A stretch of DNA of 64,000 bases, taken from Paenibacillus sp. V4I3 (GTDB taxonomy: Bacteria; Bacillota; Bacilli; Paenibacillales; NBRC-103111). Location of the stretch: assembly GCF_030817215.1 (NCBI RefSeq), contig NZ_JAUSZA010000001.1:4252501-4316500 (forward strand), in the 5' to 3' direction. Both the position numbers and the translations under genes were made by a program. Positions within the stretch are counted from its first letter, which is position 1; each line of letters begins with the position of its first letter. The notes beneath the pieces are model-generated. The model was not told where the DNA came from. It saw nothing but the letters and a program-made list of their open reading frames with translations, and made no database searches. Below, piece after piece: positions 52,157 through 60,178 of this stretch.

Positions 52157-53488
52157 ATGAAAAAGTATCTATTATCATCCTTATTTTTTGCGCTGGCATT
52201 TTTAGTCTTGACTAGCTGTAAGTCAGAACTTGCAAGTTCTGATCAAACTCCGGTAGCCAACAAATCAACGGAATCGCCGGAGAACGAATTGTTCATCTAT
52301 ACGGCTTGGCCTGCATTTTACGTCAAAGAAGAAATTTTTGAAAAGCAAATCGGTCAATATATCAAAAAGAAGTTCCCAGATATTAATGTCAAGCATGTCC
52401 ATTGGGATAGTCCGGGCAGACGGTATGAGGACTTGATTGCGGCGGGCACTATTCCCGACATTGTATTTGATGAAGTACGCCGCAACACGTACAGACAGGT
52501 TCGAAGATTCGAAATGCAATATGACATGACCGATTTGATCAAAAAATACAATTTTGATACTAACAAACTGAACCCGGCAGACATGCAGCATTCAATTAAT
52601 ACATCAGACGAAAAACTCTATTCGCTGCCCTTTAATTCGAATGAGTGGGTGCTGTTTTATAACAAAGATATTTTTGATAAGTTCGGTGTGGAATATCCGA
52701 AGGATGGCATGACATGGGATGAAACTTATGAGATGGCCAAAAAGTTGACGCGTCAAGAGGGAGAAATCACCTATAAAGGTTTTCAGATGAATCCTGCCCA
52801 TTATTTGAAGTTTAACCAGCTATCGGAACCTGGACTCGACCCAAACGTAGACAAGGCTTCCATGGTATCAGATAAATGGGTGAAGAGTGTAGACAATATC
52901 AGGCGATTCTATGAAATTCCCGGAAATCAGTTAGTCAAAACGAATGCCTTCTCTAAGGGTAATATTGCGATGATTGTGGACTCCTTGGAAAATGCGGTGA
53001 GATTGGTTAGCGAGAACAAAAGCTTAAACTTCGATGTGTCTTCTGTTCCTGTTTTTCCGGAGGCACCCAAATCTAAATTTCAGCCCAACACGAACGGTAT
53101 GTTTATAACGAATCAATCCAAAAAGAAGGATCTGGCATTTCAGGTCATTGCTTATCTTTTGTCGACAGAGTTTCAAATCGAACTGTCCAAACAAGGAATC
53201 ATTTCTCCTCTAATAGATCCGGCTGTACAACAGGTATTCGGGCAAGGCATTCAGGAGTGGAAGGGAAAGCATCTCCAATCACTCTTTTATTTAAACGGCG
53301 CTAAGCCTGCTCTTCGTAAACCGGGTTTGACCTTTATAGATTCGAATACGGATATGGTGTGGAATTTAATTGCGAAAGAATCCAAAGATAGCCAAACGGC
53401 ACTGCGCATGACCAATGATGCCATGAACAAAGCAATAGAAGAAACGAAAGCGATTGAGAAAGATGGCGGAACTAGTCAATACCAATAG
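52157..53488 (+). CDS. Extracellular solute-binding lipoprotein (ABC sugar importer, family 1)
   Basis: 443 residues, AAAGGAGG 11 bp before the ATG. The leader LLSSLFFALAFLVLTSC gives a lipidated Cys near residue 21. The mature protein has the two-lobed type-1 binding fold: FIYTAWPAFYVKEEIFEKQI, AAGTIPDIVFDEVRR, LPFNSNEWVLFYNKDIFDKF, MTWDETYEMAKKLT and a late FQVIAYLLSTEFQIELSKQG. It captures oligosaccharide for an importer; the nearest permeases are at 47831 and 48736. It has its own predicted regulated promoter and cre-like site. It is a clear paralogue of the protein at 54857. Confidence 0.9.
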   Translation: MKKYLLSSLFFALAFLVLTSCKSELASSDQTPVANKSTESPENELFIYTAWPAFYVKEEIFEKQIGQYIKKKFPDINVKHVHWDSPGRRYEDLIAAGTIPDIVFDEVRRNTYRQVRRFEMQYDMTDLIKKYNFDTNKLNPADMQHSINTSDEKLYSLPFNSNEWVLFYNKDIFDKFGVEYPKDGMTWDETYEMAKKLTRQEGEITYKGFQMNPAHYLKFNQLSEPGLDPNVDKASMVSDKWVKSVDNIRRFYEIPGNQLVKTNAFSKGNIAMIVDSLENAVRLVSENKSLNFDVSSVPVFPEAPKSKFQPNTNGMFITNQSKKKDLAFQVIAYLLSTEFQIELSKQGIISPLIDPAVQQVFGQGIQEWKGKHLQSLFYLNGAKPALRKPGLTFIDSNTDMVWNLIAKESKDSQTALRMTNDAMNKAIEETKAIEKDGGTSQYQ

Positions 53489-53521
53489 GGTTATCACCGT
53501 ACGGAAAGATGCAACAAACAA

Positions 53522-53572
53522 CCTATAAAATAGAACTACCCCCCTAATGTAAGCGCAATTAATTAGTAATAA
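53522..53572 (+). promoter_or_regulatory. Promoter with CCTATAA / CCCTAAT half-sites (family member B)
   Basis: CCTATAAA at 53522 and CCCTAAT (CTA at 53544) are 21 bp apart, followed by TAATAA at 53567-53572, 23 bp on. The preceding ACGGAAAGATGCAACAAACA matches the block before member A at 18 of 20 bases. It would drive the 53787-56200 genes. Confidence 0.65.
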
Positions 53573-53635
53573 AGTAAGGATATATAAGAGTGCCAAACGA
53601 AGTTGCCGGTTCTCGCTTCATTTTTTTATTAAAAA

Positions 53636-53649
53636 TAGAAGCGTTTACA
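53636..53649 (+). promoter_or_regulatory. cre-like catabolite control site
   Basis: TAGAAGCGTTTACA, 12 of 14 matches to the CcpA operator, in the leader between promoter B and the 53787 gene. Confidence 0.4.
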
Positions 53650-53658
53650 TGGCGAATA

Positions 53659-53739
53659 ATGGAGGCGAGCTATGAAGAAGAATCTTATATCACGAAGCAA
53701 TCGACTAAAGGTATTCAAACTGAGAAAGCTGCCAAGTAA
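53659..53739 (+). pseudogene. Remnant of a solute-binding protein C-terminus
   Basis: A frame opening at ATG 53659 behind no clear ribosome site encodes 26 residues ending ESYITKQSTKGIQTEKAAK. The second part matches the C-terminus of the 54857 protein (EQSTKGIETKKAEKAA), while YITKQSTK also matches its internal MYITKQSTKKDQ. It looks like what remains after a deletion between the two QSTK-encoding segments of a third binding-protein gene. It is far too short to function. The rest of the 53489-53786 gap holds promoter B and a cre-like site. Confidence 0.5.
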
Positions 53740-53786
53740 AATCGTATCCGATGGGATTGAATCAAGAATTTAGGGGGAATTAGTTA

Positions 53787-54800
53787 ATGAAACGTTTTCT
53801 CATCCTGCTCGTCATCGCTTTGATGACATTAACCGTGATCGCCTGCTCGTCATCCGAAGGAAATCCTGAGGCGAGTGTCTCGCCAAAAGTCACAGCATCA
53901 GCTACCACATCGATAACGCCAGCGCCTTCGGATTCTTCCATGGCTTCTACGGCACCAACACCAACACCAACACCAACAGCTACTTCAGTGGTTTCGGTAA
54001 CTCCTTCACCAACGGAATCTTCCAAACCTTCAGTAACACCTGCATCAACAGATTCATCCAAGGCTTCGGCAACGACTGTACCTGCAGATTCTCCCAAAGC
54101 TTCCGTGACGTCTACGCCAGCAGCGACACAACCTGAGACCAAACCCGAACCAACGCAGCAGCCTGAAATATCACCAAAGGGGAAAAAAGTGCTCTTTGTT
54201 GGACGGGAGCAAGTTCCTGTGCCTGCAGAAGATGTTGTTATGGCCGATCGTTTGAAAGGCATGGGCTTCATTGTTACGAGGCTTGGCGATAAAGATTTCA
54301 CTGCCGATGAAACCAAAGGTTATGACTTGCTCTATTTCAGTCAAACGGTGAACTCTAAGTTTTTGAAGGGTGGCGTCATGAAAGATGTCGCGATTCCAAC
54401 CGTCTATGTGAAAAGCCACGGTATGTTCTATCTGGGCTTATCCTCGCTCGAGGAAGGAGCCACGGTTAAAAAAATTAAATCGATCGATATCGTTGATAGC
54501 AAGCATAAGGTAGCTGGCGGATTGTCAGGCACAGTGGACGTGTATAAAGAAGCTGACACCGGTTACGGTGTTAGTTACGGAATAGTGGGCAAGGAAGCGA
54601 AAGTGATTGCAACGATCCCTGGAGATAAGACGAAGGCTGCGCTTTATTATTACGACAAAGGCTCGAAAGCCGATAATGGCTATACGGTAAAAGCGCGAGT
54701 AGCATTCTACTATTGGAGCAACGGGATGCAGGATAATTCCACTGACGCAGGCTGGAAGCTTTGGGATAATATCGTCCTATGGACGTTGCAAAACGGCTAA
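53787..54800 (+). CDS. Lipoprotein with Ser/Thr/Pro-rich linker and the unknown domain, paralogue 4 of 5
   Basis: 337 residues. Lipobox VIAC near residue 20, then about 110 residues of low-complexity linker with TPTPTPTATS and repeated PS/TDSSK units, typical of a wall-spanning stalk. The domain follows from about residue 132: KKVLFVGREQVPVPAEDVVM, LLYFSQTVNSKFLKGG, VAIPTVYVKSHGMFYLGLSS, SKHKVAGGLSG, YYYDKGSKADNGYTVKARVA and the end helix WKLWDNIVLWTLQNG. It belongs to a subtype shared only with the SLH protein at 56396 (VPAEDV insert and HGMxYLGLSS). The stalk would project the domain further from the membrane than in paralogues 1-3. Function unknown. Confidence 0.7.
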   Translation: MKRFLILLVIALMTLTVIACSSSEGNPEASVSPKVTASATTSITPAPSDSSMASTAPTPTPTPTATSVVSVTPSPTESSKPSVTPASTDSSKASATTVPADSPKASVTSTPAATQPETKPEPTQQPEISPKGKKVLFVGREQVPVPAEDVVMADRLKGMGFIVTRLGDKDFTADETKGYDLLYFSQTVNSKFLKGGVMKDVAIPTVYVKSHGMFYLGLSSLEEGATVKKIKSIDIVDSKHKVAGGLSGTVDVYKEADTGYGVSYGIVGKEAKVIATIPGDKTKAALYYYDKGSKADNGYTVKARVAFYYWSNGMQDNSTDAGWKLWDNIVLWTLQNG

Positions 54801-54856
54801 TCTTTGCTGGAGCAATCGTTTCGGGAAATTATTCTTCAATGGAGGTACTTAACACC

Positions 54857-56200
54857 ATGAAAAAATATATAAAGAACTCCTTACTTATCGTTTCATTGCT
54901 CACGATTTTGACAGGCTGTGAAAGTAGTCTTGATTCAAATCCTGTCACTACAACTAACAAACCGGCGAACTCAACGCCTGCAAACGAATTATTTATTTAC
55001 ACGGTTTGGCCATCCTTTTATGCAAAAGAAGAAAATTTCGACAAACAAATCGGCCAATTTCTTAAAAAGAAATTTCCAGATATGACGATTAAGCATGTGC
55101 ACTGGGATAATCCGGGCAGACAATATCAGGACTTGATCGCGGCTGGCACCATCCCGGACATTATCCTCGATAACACCCGTATGAATGTGCAAAGATATAT
55201 TATGGATAACGATCTTCAGTATGACATCAGTGATTTGATCAAAAAGTATAACTTCGATACAAACCAATTAAATCCGGCTCACATGGCCCAGATGAGAAAT
55301 ATGACGCCGGATGGGAAAATATACGGTTTGCCGTTCAATAATAACGATTTCGTTCTCTTTTATAACAAAGACATTTTTGACAAATTTGGCGTCGACTATC
55401 CGAAAGACGGCATGACCTACGATGAAGCTTACGAGATGGCCAAAAGGCTGACCCGTGTGGAAGGCGAAATCACATATAAAGGGTTTTCTCAAAACCCTGG
55501 CCATTATATGAACTACAATCAGCTTTCTGTTTCTCCGCTTAGCCAAACGGAAGACAAGGCAAGCTTGAACACGCCAGAGTGGAAAAAGATTGTAGACAAC
55601 TTGAGACGTTTCTATGATATTCCCGCCAATCAGTTTGATACCGTCGAAACTTTCGCGACGAAAGGAAATATCGCCATGGCTGTGGCAACAGTGGACCATA
55701 TTGTTTCGTTCCATGAACAAAACAAAAACTTGAACTTCGATGTCGTATCAGCACCTTCGTTTAGTGATGTTCCGGATACTAGGTATCAACCGAACCTATA
55801 CGCCATGTACATAACGAAACAATCGACAAAAAAAGATCAAGCCTTTCAAGTTATGGCCGCTATTCTCTCCGAAGAGCATCAAGTCGATTTGGCAAAAGAA
55901 GGTGTAATCGTGCCTTTGGAAAGCAAAGCGGTTCAAGATGCATTCGGACAAAACTTGCCTCAAATGAAAGGTAAGAACACGAAAGCTATTTTCCACGGCA
56001 AAACAGCTATGCCTCCGGCAGCACGCGCAGCAGGTTTAGCCTGGTATGACGTTCCGATGCAGAACGTATTCGGACCTTTGATTTTCAAAGAGTCCAAAGA
56101 TTCCGTAACAGCGCTGCGTATGATTGAAGAACAATCAACGAAAGGAATTGAAACAAAGAAGGCTGAAAAGGCTGCACTCGACAAATCTATAAAAAAATAA
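54857..56200 (+). CDS. Extracellular solute-binding lipoprotein 2 (ABC sugar importer, family 1)
   Basis: 447 residues from ATG 54857, which follows GGAGG by 11 bp and begins a leader with lipobox ILTGC; in-frame upstream codons lie inside the previous gene. Same type-1 fold and landmarks as the 52157 protein: FIYTVWPSFYAKEENFDKQI, AAGTIPDIILDNTRM, LPFNNNDFVLFYNKDIFDKF and FQVMAAILSEEHQVDLAKEG. The two are close paralogues that differ mostly in the middle of the ligand cleft, so they may sort different sugars for one importer. It follows the fourth unknown-domain lipoprotein by 56 bp in one transcript. Confidence 0.9.
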   Translation: MKKYIKNSLLIVSLLTILTGCESSLDSNPVTTTNKPANSTPANELFIYTVWPSFYAKEENFDKQIGQFLKKKFPDMTIKHVHWDNPGRQYQDLIAAGTIPDIILDNTRMNVQRYIMDNDLQYDISDLIKKYNFDTNQLNPAHMAQMRNMTPDGKIYGLPFNNNDFVLFYNKDIFDKFGVDYPKDGMTYDEAYEMAKRLTRVEGEITYKGFSQNPGHYMNYNQLSVSPLSQTEDKASLNTPEWKKIVDNLRRFYDIPANQFDTVETFATKGNIAMAVATVDHIVSFHEQNKNLNFDVVSAPSFSDVPDTRYQPNLYAMYITKQSTKKDQAFQVMAAILSEEHQVDLAKEGVIVPLESKAVQDAFGQNLPQMKGKNTKAIFHGKTAMPPAARAAGLAWYDVPMQNVFGPLIFKESKDSVTALRMIEEQSTKGIETKKAEKAALDKSIKK

Positions 56201-56215
56201 TCAACCTCTTAAAGA

Positions 56216-56304
56216 CCTATAAACATGAGTAAAAGCCCCTATATTCGATTCATCTTTTCGTAATAGAGTAGGGATAGTGCGAAGATGTCCTTAATGAGGA
56301 GGTG
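56216..56304 (+). promoter_or_regulatory. Promoter with CCTATAA / CCCTATA half-sites (family member C) and orphan ribosome site
   Basis: CCTATAAA at 56216 and CCCTATA (CTA at 56239), 22 bp apart; TAATAG at 56261-56266, 22 bp after the second CTA. Downstream a strong GAGGAGGTG at 56296-56304 is followed by no gene (GTG AAA AAG TAA). The next gene starts 90 bp later with its own site, so a leader gene may have been lost here. Confidence 0.6.
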
Positions 56305-56395
56305 AAAAAGTAAGTCGTGTAAAGTAATACCTGTTATTTACTTAACTGACCGCATGCTCGTTTCTTTATTAATCTAATATTGGATGGTGATCTGT

Positions 56396-57757
56396 TTGAA
56401 AAAACTTATATCAACGCTATTAATGGTTCTTCTTTTATCATTCACTTTGCTTCCATTGGCTTTTGCAGAGGGTACCGATTCGGCCGACACTCCTGCCGTT
56501 AAATCCGTGGATGATTTCAAGGATTTGAAGGATTTGCCGCAAGACGTGAAGGACAAATTTGATTCGCTGATTAAAGGCGGCGTGTTTAACGGATTGACGG
56601 AAGATACTTTCGGTTTAGATGCTGAAATGAATCGCGCTCAGTTCGCCAAAGTTGCTGGCATTATTTTTAAATTGACAATTGATGAAACGCTTACAAGCTC
56701 TACATTTACCGATGTTCGCGCTGATGATCCGGCAAATTCCTATGCACTTCCCTATATCGAGGCGCTGAAGAAAGCAGGACTAACAAACGGGTATGACGCT
56801 GAGGGGAAAACTTATAAACCGTCCGGTGCAGTGTCTCGGCAAGAGCTTGCAGCGTTCCTCATCAGGGGTATCGGTTTGGAGGAAGATGCAAAAAAAGCCA
56901 CGCCTGTTACGGACAACACTGTGGACGCTTGGGCAAAAGGATATGTCGCGCTTGCGCTCGAAAAGAATCTCATGACGAACCAAGATGATGGTAAATTTGG
57001 CGGCACGAAATCGGCTACAAGGAAAATGTTAGCGCTCGCAAGCTTTGAAGCGAAGAAGCTCTTCGAGGGGGATGGCACGACAGAGCCGGGCACACCGACG
57101 ACTCAGCCAGACACACCTTCCAGTGAAGTTTCCGCACAAGGAAAAAGAGTGCTATATGTAGGAAGGGATGCATCTAGCATACCTGCGGAGGATGTTTTTG
57201 TTCAAGATCGTTTGAAGGCTCTTGGTTTTAGGGTTACTAATATTATTGATAGAAAATTCACTGTAGAAAAAACGGAAGGATATGATTTGCTCTATATTAG
57301 TAATACCTTGAATTCCAAGTATCTTAAAGGTGGAATTTTGAAAGATGTTGCGATTCCAACTGTCTATGCCAAGAACCATGGCATGTACTATCTCGGTCTT
57401 TCATCACAAGAGGAAAACACGAATGAATATAATCTCAAATCAATTACCATAGTAGACCCTAAATTAAAGGCTGCAGCTGGATTCTCCGACGATGTACAAG
57501 TGTATACAGAATCTAACCCTAAATTCGCGATAGGTTACGGTCTTCCGGGCAAGGAAGCAGTTAAGATTGCCACTATCCCTGGGAAAAGCAATGAAGCTAC
57601 CATGTACTATTATAATAAGGGATCCCACTCCGATAGCGGGTATGAAGTAAAAGCACGTCTTTCATTCTACTTTCAGACCGGTAATTATGAAAAAATGACT
57701 GAGGACGCGTGGAAGCTTCTAGATGCACTTGTTTTATGGACGCTGCAAAACGGTTAA
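56396..57757 (+). CDS. SLH-domain surface protein carrying the unknown domain, paralogue 5 of 5
   Basis: 453 residues from TTG 56396 (GGATGGTGA upstream). Signal peptide LISTLLMVLLLSFTLLPLAF with cleavage near AFA-E. Three S-layer-homology repeats span about residues 25-225; landmarks are MNRAQFAKVAGIIF, FTDVRADDPANSYALPYIEA, VSRQELAAFLIRGI and TVDAWAKGYVALALEKNLM. After a TP-rich linker the shared domain starts KRVLYVGRDASSIPAEDVFV, then LLYISNTLNSKYLKGG, VAIPTVYAKNHGMYYLGLSS and ends WKLLDALVLWTLQNG. SLH repeats bind pyruvylated wall polymer, so this copy is displayed on the cell wall while the others are on the membrane. Followed by a terminator. Confidence 0.82.
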   Translation: MKKLISTLLMVLLLSFTLLPLAFAEGTDSADTPAVKSVDDFKDLKDLPQDVKDKFDSLIKGGVFNGLTEDTFGLDAEMNRAQFAKVAGIIFKLTIDETLTSSTFTDVRADDPANSYALPYIEALKKAGLTNGYDAEGKTYKPSGAVSRQELAAFLIRGIGLEEDAKKATPVTDNTVDAWAKGYVALALEKNLMTNQDDGKFGGTKSATRKMLALASFEAKKLFEGDGTTEPGTPTTQPDTPSSEVSAQGKRVLYVGRDASSIPAEDVFVQDRLKALGFRVTNIIDRKFTVEKTEGYDLLYISNTLNSKYLKGGILKDVAIPTVYAKNHGMYYLGLSSQEENTNEYNLKSITIVDPKLKAAAGFSDDVQVYTESNPKFAIGYGLPGKEAVKIATIPGKSNEATMYYYNKGSHSDSGYEVKARLSFYFQTGNYEKMTEDAWKLLDALVLWTLQNG

Positions 57758-57774
57758 TATCCTTTCGTTGTATG

Positions 57775-57806
57775 AAAAACTCCAGTTAATGGACTGGAGT
57801 TTTTTC
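57775..57806 (+). terminator. Rho-independent terminator after the SLH protein
   Basis: AAAACTCCAGT, loop TAATGG, ACTGGAGTTTTTTC. A good stem with a T-run, 18 bp after the stop. Confidence 0.88.
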
Positions 57807-57841
57807 AACATAGCAAATTAATTCTTATAAGGAGTGATTAA

Positions 57842-58327
57842 ATGAAGCAGATAAAGCTTTATAGCATGCTTTCTGTTATCTGTTCATTGTTTTTATCAAC
57901 TCAGCCGGCTATCGCACAAATAAACCCTAATATAAAATGGATTAATACCCTATCAAGCAGTGATTCTAATTATAATCATTGTTATTCCTCGGCTGATGTC
58001 GGTGACGGTTACACCACGGTGGCTGGTTACAGTGATAAAGAAAATTGTTCGGGCATATCCAGAGGTGAAACTTATGTTGAAAACATCTCCCAAATTAAAT
58101 TCGGTTGGTCGTACTACGTTGAAAGAGACGCAAATATTACGGTAACCGTAGCTACTTATGAAGGAGACTTATTCAACATTACGAAAAATGGCAGTAGTGA
58201 TTTTGAGTATGAAACAGTAATTGACTTACCAGGAGGATATACGGGCCTTGTTTATTTCAATGTCGATGTCAGTGCATGGAATAATGGCTTTGGCGAAGCG
58301 AAAATTGAGAATATAGCTTTTCAATAA
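57842..58327 (+). CDS. Small secreted protein of unknown function
   Basis: 161 residues, AAGGAG 9 bp before the ATG. A signal peptide (KLYSMLSVICSLFLSTQPAI) is predicted to be cut near AIA-Q, leaving about 135 residues. The mature part is rich in beta-type sequence, Asn, Ser, Gly and Tyr, with two cysteines (NHCYSS and ENCSG) that could form one disulfide. The C-terminal half (YVERDANITVTVATYEGDLF, DLPGGYTGLVYFNVDVSAWN) resembles a jelly-roll or Ig-like sandwich. No family recognised. It lies between two terminators, immediately before the ABC exporter-like genes. It might be exported cargo, a surface ligand-binding protein or an antimicrobial; none of these is shown. Confidence 0.6.
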   Translation: MKQIKLYSMLSVICSLFLSTQPAIAQINPNIKWINTLSSSDSNYNHCYSSADVGDGYTTVAGYSDKENCSGISRGETYVENISQIKFGWSYYVERDANITVTVATYEGDLFNITKNGSSDFEYETVIDLPGGYTGLVYFNVDVSAWNNGFGEAKIENIAFQ

Positions 58328-58351
58328 TAGCGTTATCCATGTTTGAAAATG

Positions 58352-58387
58352 AAAAAGAGGAAGCAACCATGTTTCCTCTTTTTTTTT
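58352..58387 (+). terminator. Rho-independent terminator after the small secreted protein
   Basis: AAAAAGAGGAA, loop GCAACCATGT, TTCCTCTTTTTTTTTT. The stem is 11 bp with a T-run. Confidence 0.85.
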
Positions 58388-58440
58388 GCAAAAACTTCGG
58401 ATGATAAGACGCAACTGCATATTTAGGAGTGTGAGTAACC

Positions 58441-59148
58441 ATGACTATTGCGCAACAACAAGAAAACACTGAAGCTCTTATAAGGGCGGAAGGTATTACC
58501 AGGGTGTTCGGACGCGGTTCTACAGCAGTTCACGCCCTGAAAGGAGCCAACTTATCGATCCCGGCAAAGCAGCTAGTCGCTCTCAAAGGGCGGTCCGGAT
58601 CCGGCAAAACCACATTAATGAATATGCTTGGTGCCCTTGACAGGCCAACGGAAGGCAAAGTGTACTTTCATGATGCCGAAATTAGTGGATTCACAGAGAA
58701 GAAACGCAACGAGTTGAGACGTGCACACATGGGGTTGATTTTCCAATCCTTTGCTCTGGTTCCACTGATGACGGCTTACGAGAATGTGGAATTCGGTTTG
58801 CGAATTGCGGGCATTCCATCCGTACTTTATAAGGAGTATACAGAAAGGGCGCTCGAATTCGTAGGGTTGAAAGCTAGAATGAAACATCGGCCCTTCGAAA
58901 TGTCCGGGGGAGAGCAGCAGCGGGTTGCCATTGCGAGAGCGATTGCTCATAAGCCTTCTTTGATTTTAGCTGACGAGCCAACTGCAGAACTGGATAGTAA
59001 GATGGGGCTTCAAGTCATGAAGGTATTCAAGGATTTGGTTCAACACGAGGGGATGACCATCATTATTACGACTCATGACCCCTCAATTATGAGCGTAGCC
59101 GATCATGTTTACACATTGGAGGATGGTCAAATTGTCGAACAAGCTTAG
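58441..59148 (+). CDS. ABC transporter ATPase, LolD/MacB type
   Basis: 235 residues, AGGAGTG upstream of the ATG. Walker A is GRSGSGKTT, Q-loop GLIFQSFALVPLMTAYENV, signature [16 protein letters not shown], Walker B LILADEPTAELDS and switch His in ITTHDPS. The sequence LNMLGALDRPTEG-like spacing and the ILADEPT motif place it with ATPases that work with FtsX-type permeases (MacB, LolD, BceA) rather than with sugar importers. Its stop overlaps the start of the membrane-fusion lipoprotein by 17 bp, and the FtsX-type permease follows, so these act as one complex. Cargo is unknown: export of a peptide or lipid, or a mechanotransmission role, are all possible. Confidence 0.9.
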   Translation: MTIAQQQENTEALIRAEGITRVFGRGSTAVHALKGANLSIPAKQLVALKGRSGSGKTTLMNMLGALDRPTEGKVYFHDAEISGFTEKKRNELRRAHMGLIFQSFALVPLMTAYENVEFGLRIAGIPSVLYKEYTERALEFVGLKARMKHRPFEMSGGEQQRVAIARAIAHKPSLILADEPTAELDSKMGLQVMKVFKDLVQHEGMTIIITTHDPSIMSVADHVYTLEDGQIVEQA

Positions 59149-60166
59149 CAAAATGCTGTTCCCGATGCTTGGATTATGGTGCATGGCTGGGACTTTGGCA
59201 GGCTGCTCTTTGCTGCCGGTTGAAGAACCAGATTTGAAACCGCCGCTTGTTCAACCACTCACAGAATCCTTAACGCTTTTTGAGGTGAAGAAAGCCAATA
59301 TAGCCAAGCAAATTACGGGAGTCGCGACGTTTGCATCGGATCAAATGGATTACTTATTTTATAAAGAATCGGGCGGCAGATTGACGTCAATGAATGTGAA
59401 ATTGGGAGATAAAGTACATGCAGGTGATGTCGTAGCTTCAACGGAAACAGGCGATCTTGAAATGAAAATTCGTTTGCAAGAAATTACGCTCGAAAAGATC
59501 AAAATTTCAATGGCGCAAGAAATAGCTGATAAGGGTGGCGATGATCCTGCGGTTCGTTTGAAAATGCTCGATTATGAAAGCGCTCAAATTCAGTTGAAAT
59601 CACTGCGGAGCCAATTGGATAGAACGACTCTCGTTGCAACGGTCGACGGCATCGTAACTTACATTGAACCTATGAAACTGGGTGATCAAGTATCGGCTTA
59701 TAAACAGCTGGTGACGATCTCAGACCCGAATAAGATGAAACTCGTTTATACAGCCTCCAGTCAGAACGATTTGGTTGGCGTTGAAATCAACATGGATGTC
59801 AATGTGAAAATAAAAGACAAGACGTATGTAGGGAAAGTCGTTCAAACGCCTATGACCGCACCGATTAGTGATAATAAAACGGTACAGGATAAAAATTCGA
59901 AGTCTCTCTTTATTAACGTGAAGGAATTACCGACAGAAGTGACGATCGGTTCCCAAGCAGATATCACGATTGTAACAGAAAAGCGAGAGAATGTATGGGT
60001 CATCCCAAGATCGGGGCTGCGCAGTTATATGGGGCGCGATTATGTACAGGTCATGGAAGGAGAAAGCAGGAAAGAGGTCGATGTGGAGAAAGGGATTGTA
60101 GCGGCTAGGGAAGTGGAGATACGCAAAGGCATTACCGAAGGGCAGAAGATTATTTTGAATAATTAG
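59132..60166 (+). CDS. Membrane-fusion (HlyD/MacA-like) lipoprotein
   Basis: 344 residues from TTG 59132, which has GGAGG 9 bp upstream inside the ATPase gene. The leader LFPMLGLWCMAGTLAGC gives a lipidated Cys near residue 26. The mature part has the adaptor layout: a barrel-sandwich (lipoyl-like) half with GGRLTSMNVKLGDKVHAGDV, a helical hairpin (EITLEKIKISMAQEI to YESAQIQLKSLRSQLDR), the second lipoyl half TLVATVDGIVTYIEPMKLGD and a beta-barrel ending VWVIPRSGLRSYMGRDYVQV. It links the extracytoplasmic side of the FtsX-type permease to cargo. No outer membrane partner is expected in this Gram-positive setting. Confidence 0.85.
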   Translation: MSNKLSKMLFPMLGLWCMAGTLAGCSLLPVEEPDLKPPLVQPLTESLTLFEVKKANIAKQITGVATFASDQMDYLFYKESGGRLTSMNVKLGDKVHAGDVVASTETGDLEMKIRLQEITLEKIKISMAQEIADKGGDDPAVRLKMLDYESAQIQLKSLRSQLDRTTLVATVDGIVTYIEPMKLGDQVSAYKQLVTISDPNKMKLVYTASSQNDLVGVEINMDVNVKIKDKTYVGKVVQTPMTAPISDNKTVQDKNSKSLFINVKELPTEVTIGSQADITIVTEKRENVWVIPRSGLRSYMGRDYVQVMEGESRKEVDVEKGIVAAREVEIRKGITEGQKIILNN

Positions 60167-60178
60167 GAGGTTAAGGGA

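Noticed and set aside
53672..53773. 33-codon gene starting ATG AAG AAG with a GGAGG nearby
   Set aside because: Its product is without sense, while the other frame of the same DNA matches a binding-protein C-terminus, so it is a relic.
53780..54316. 178-codon minus-strand frame rich in Val, Gly and Ala
   Set aside because: It is the complement of the repetitive Ser/Thr/Pro linker of the 53787 lipoprotein; the composition is an artefact.
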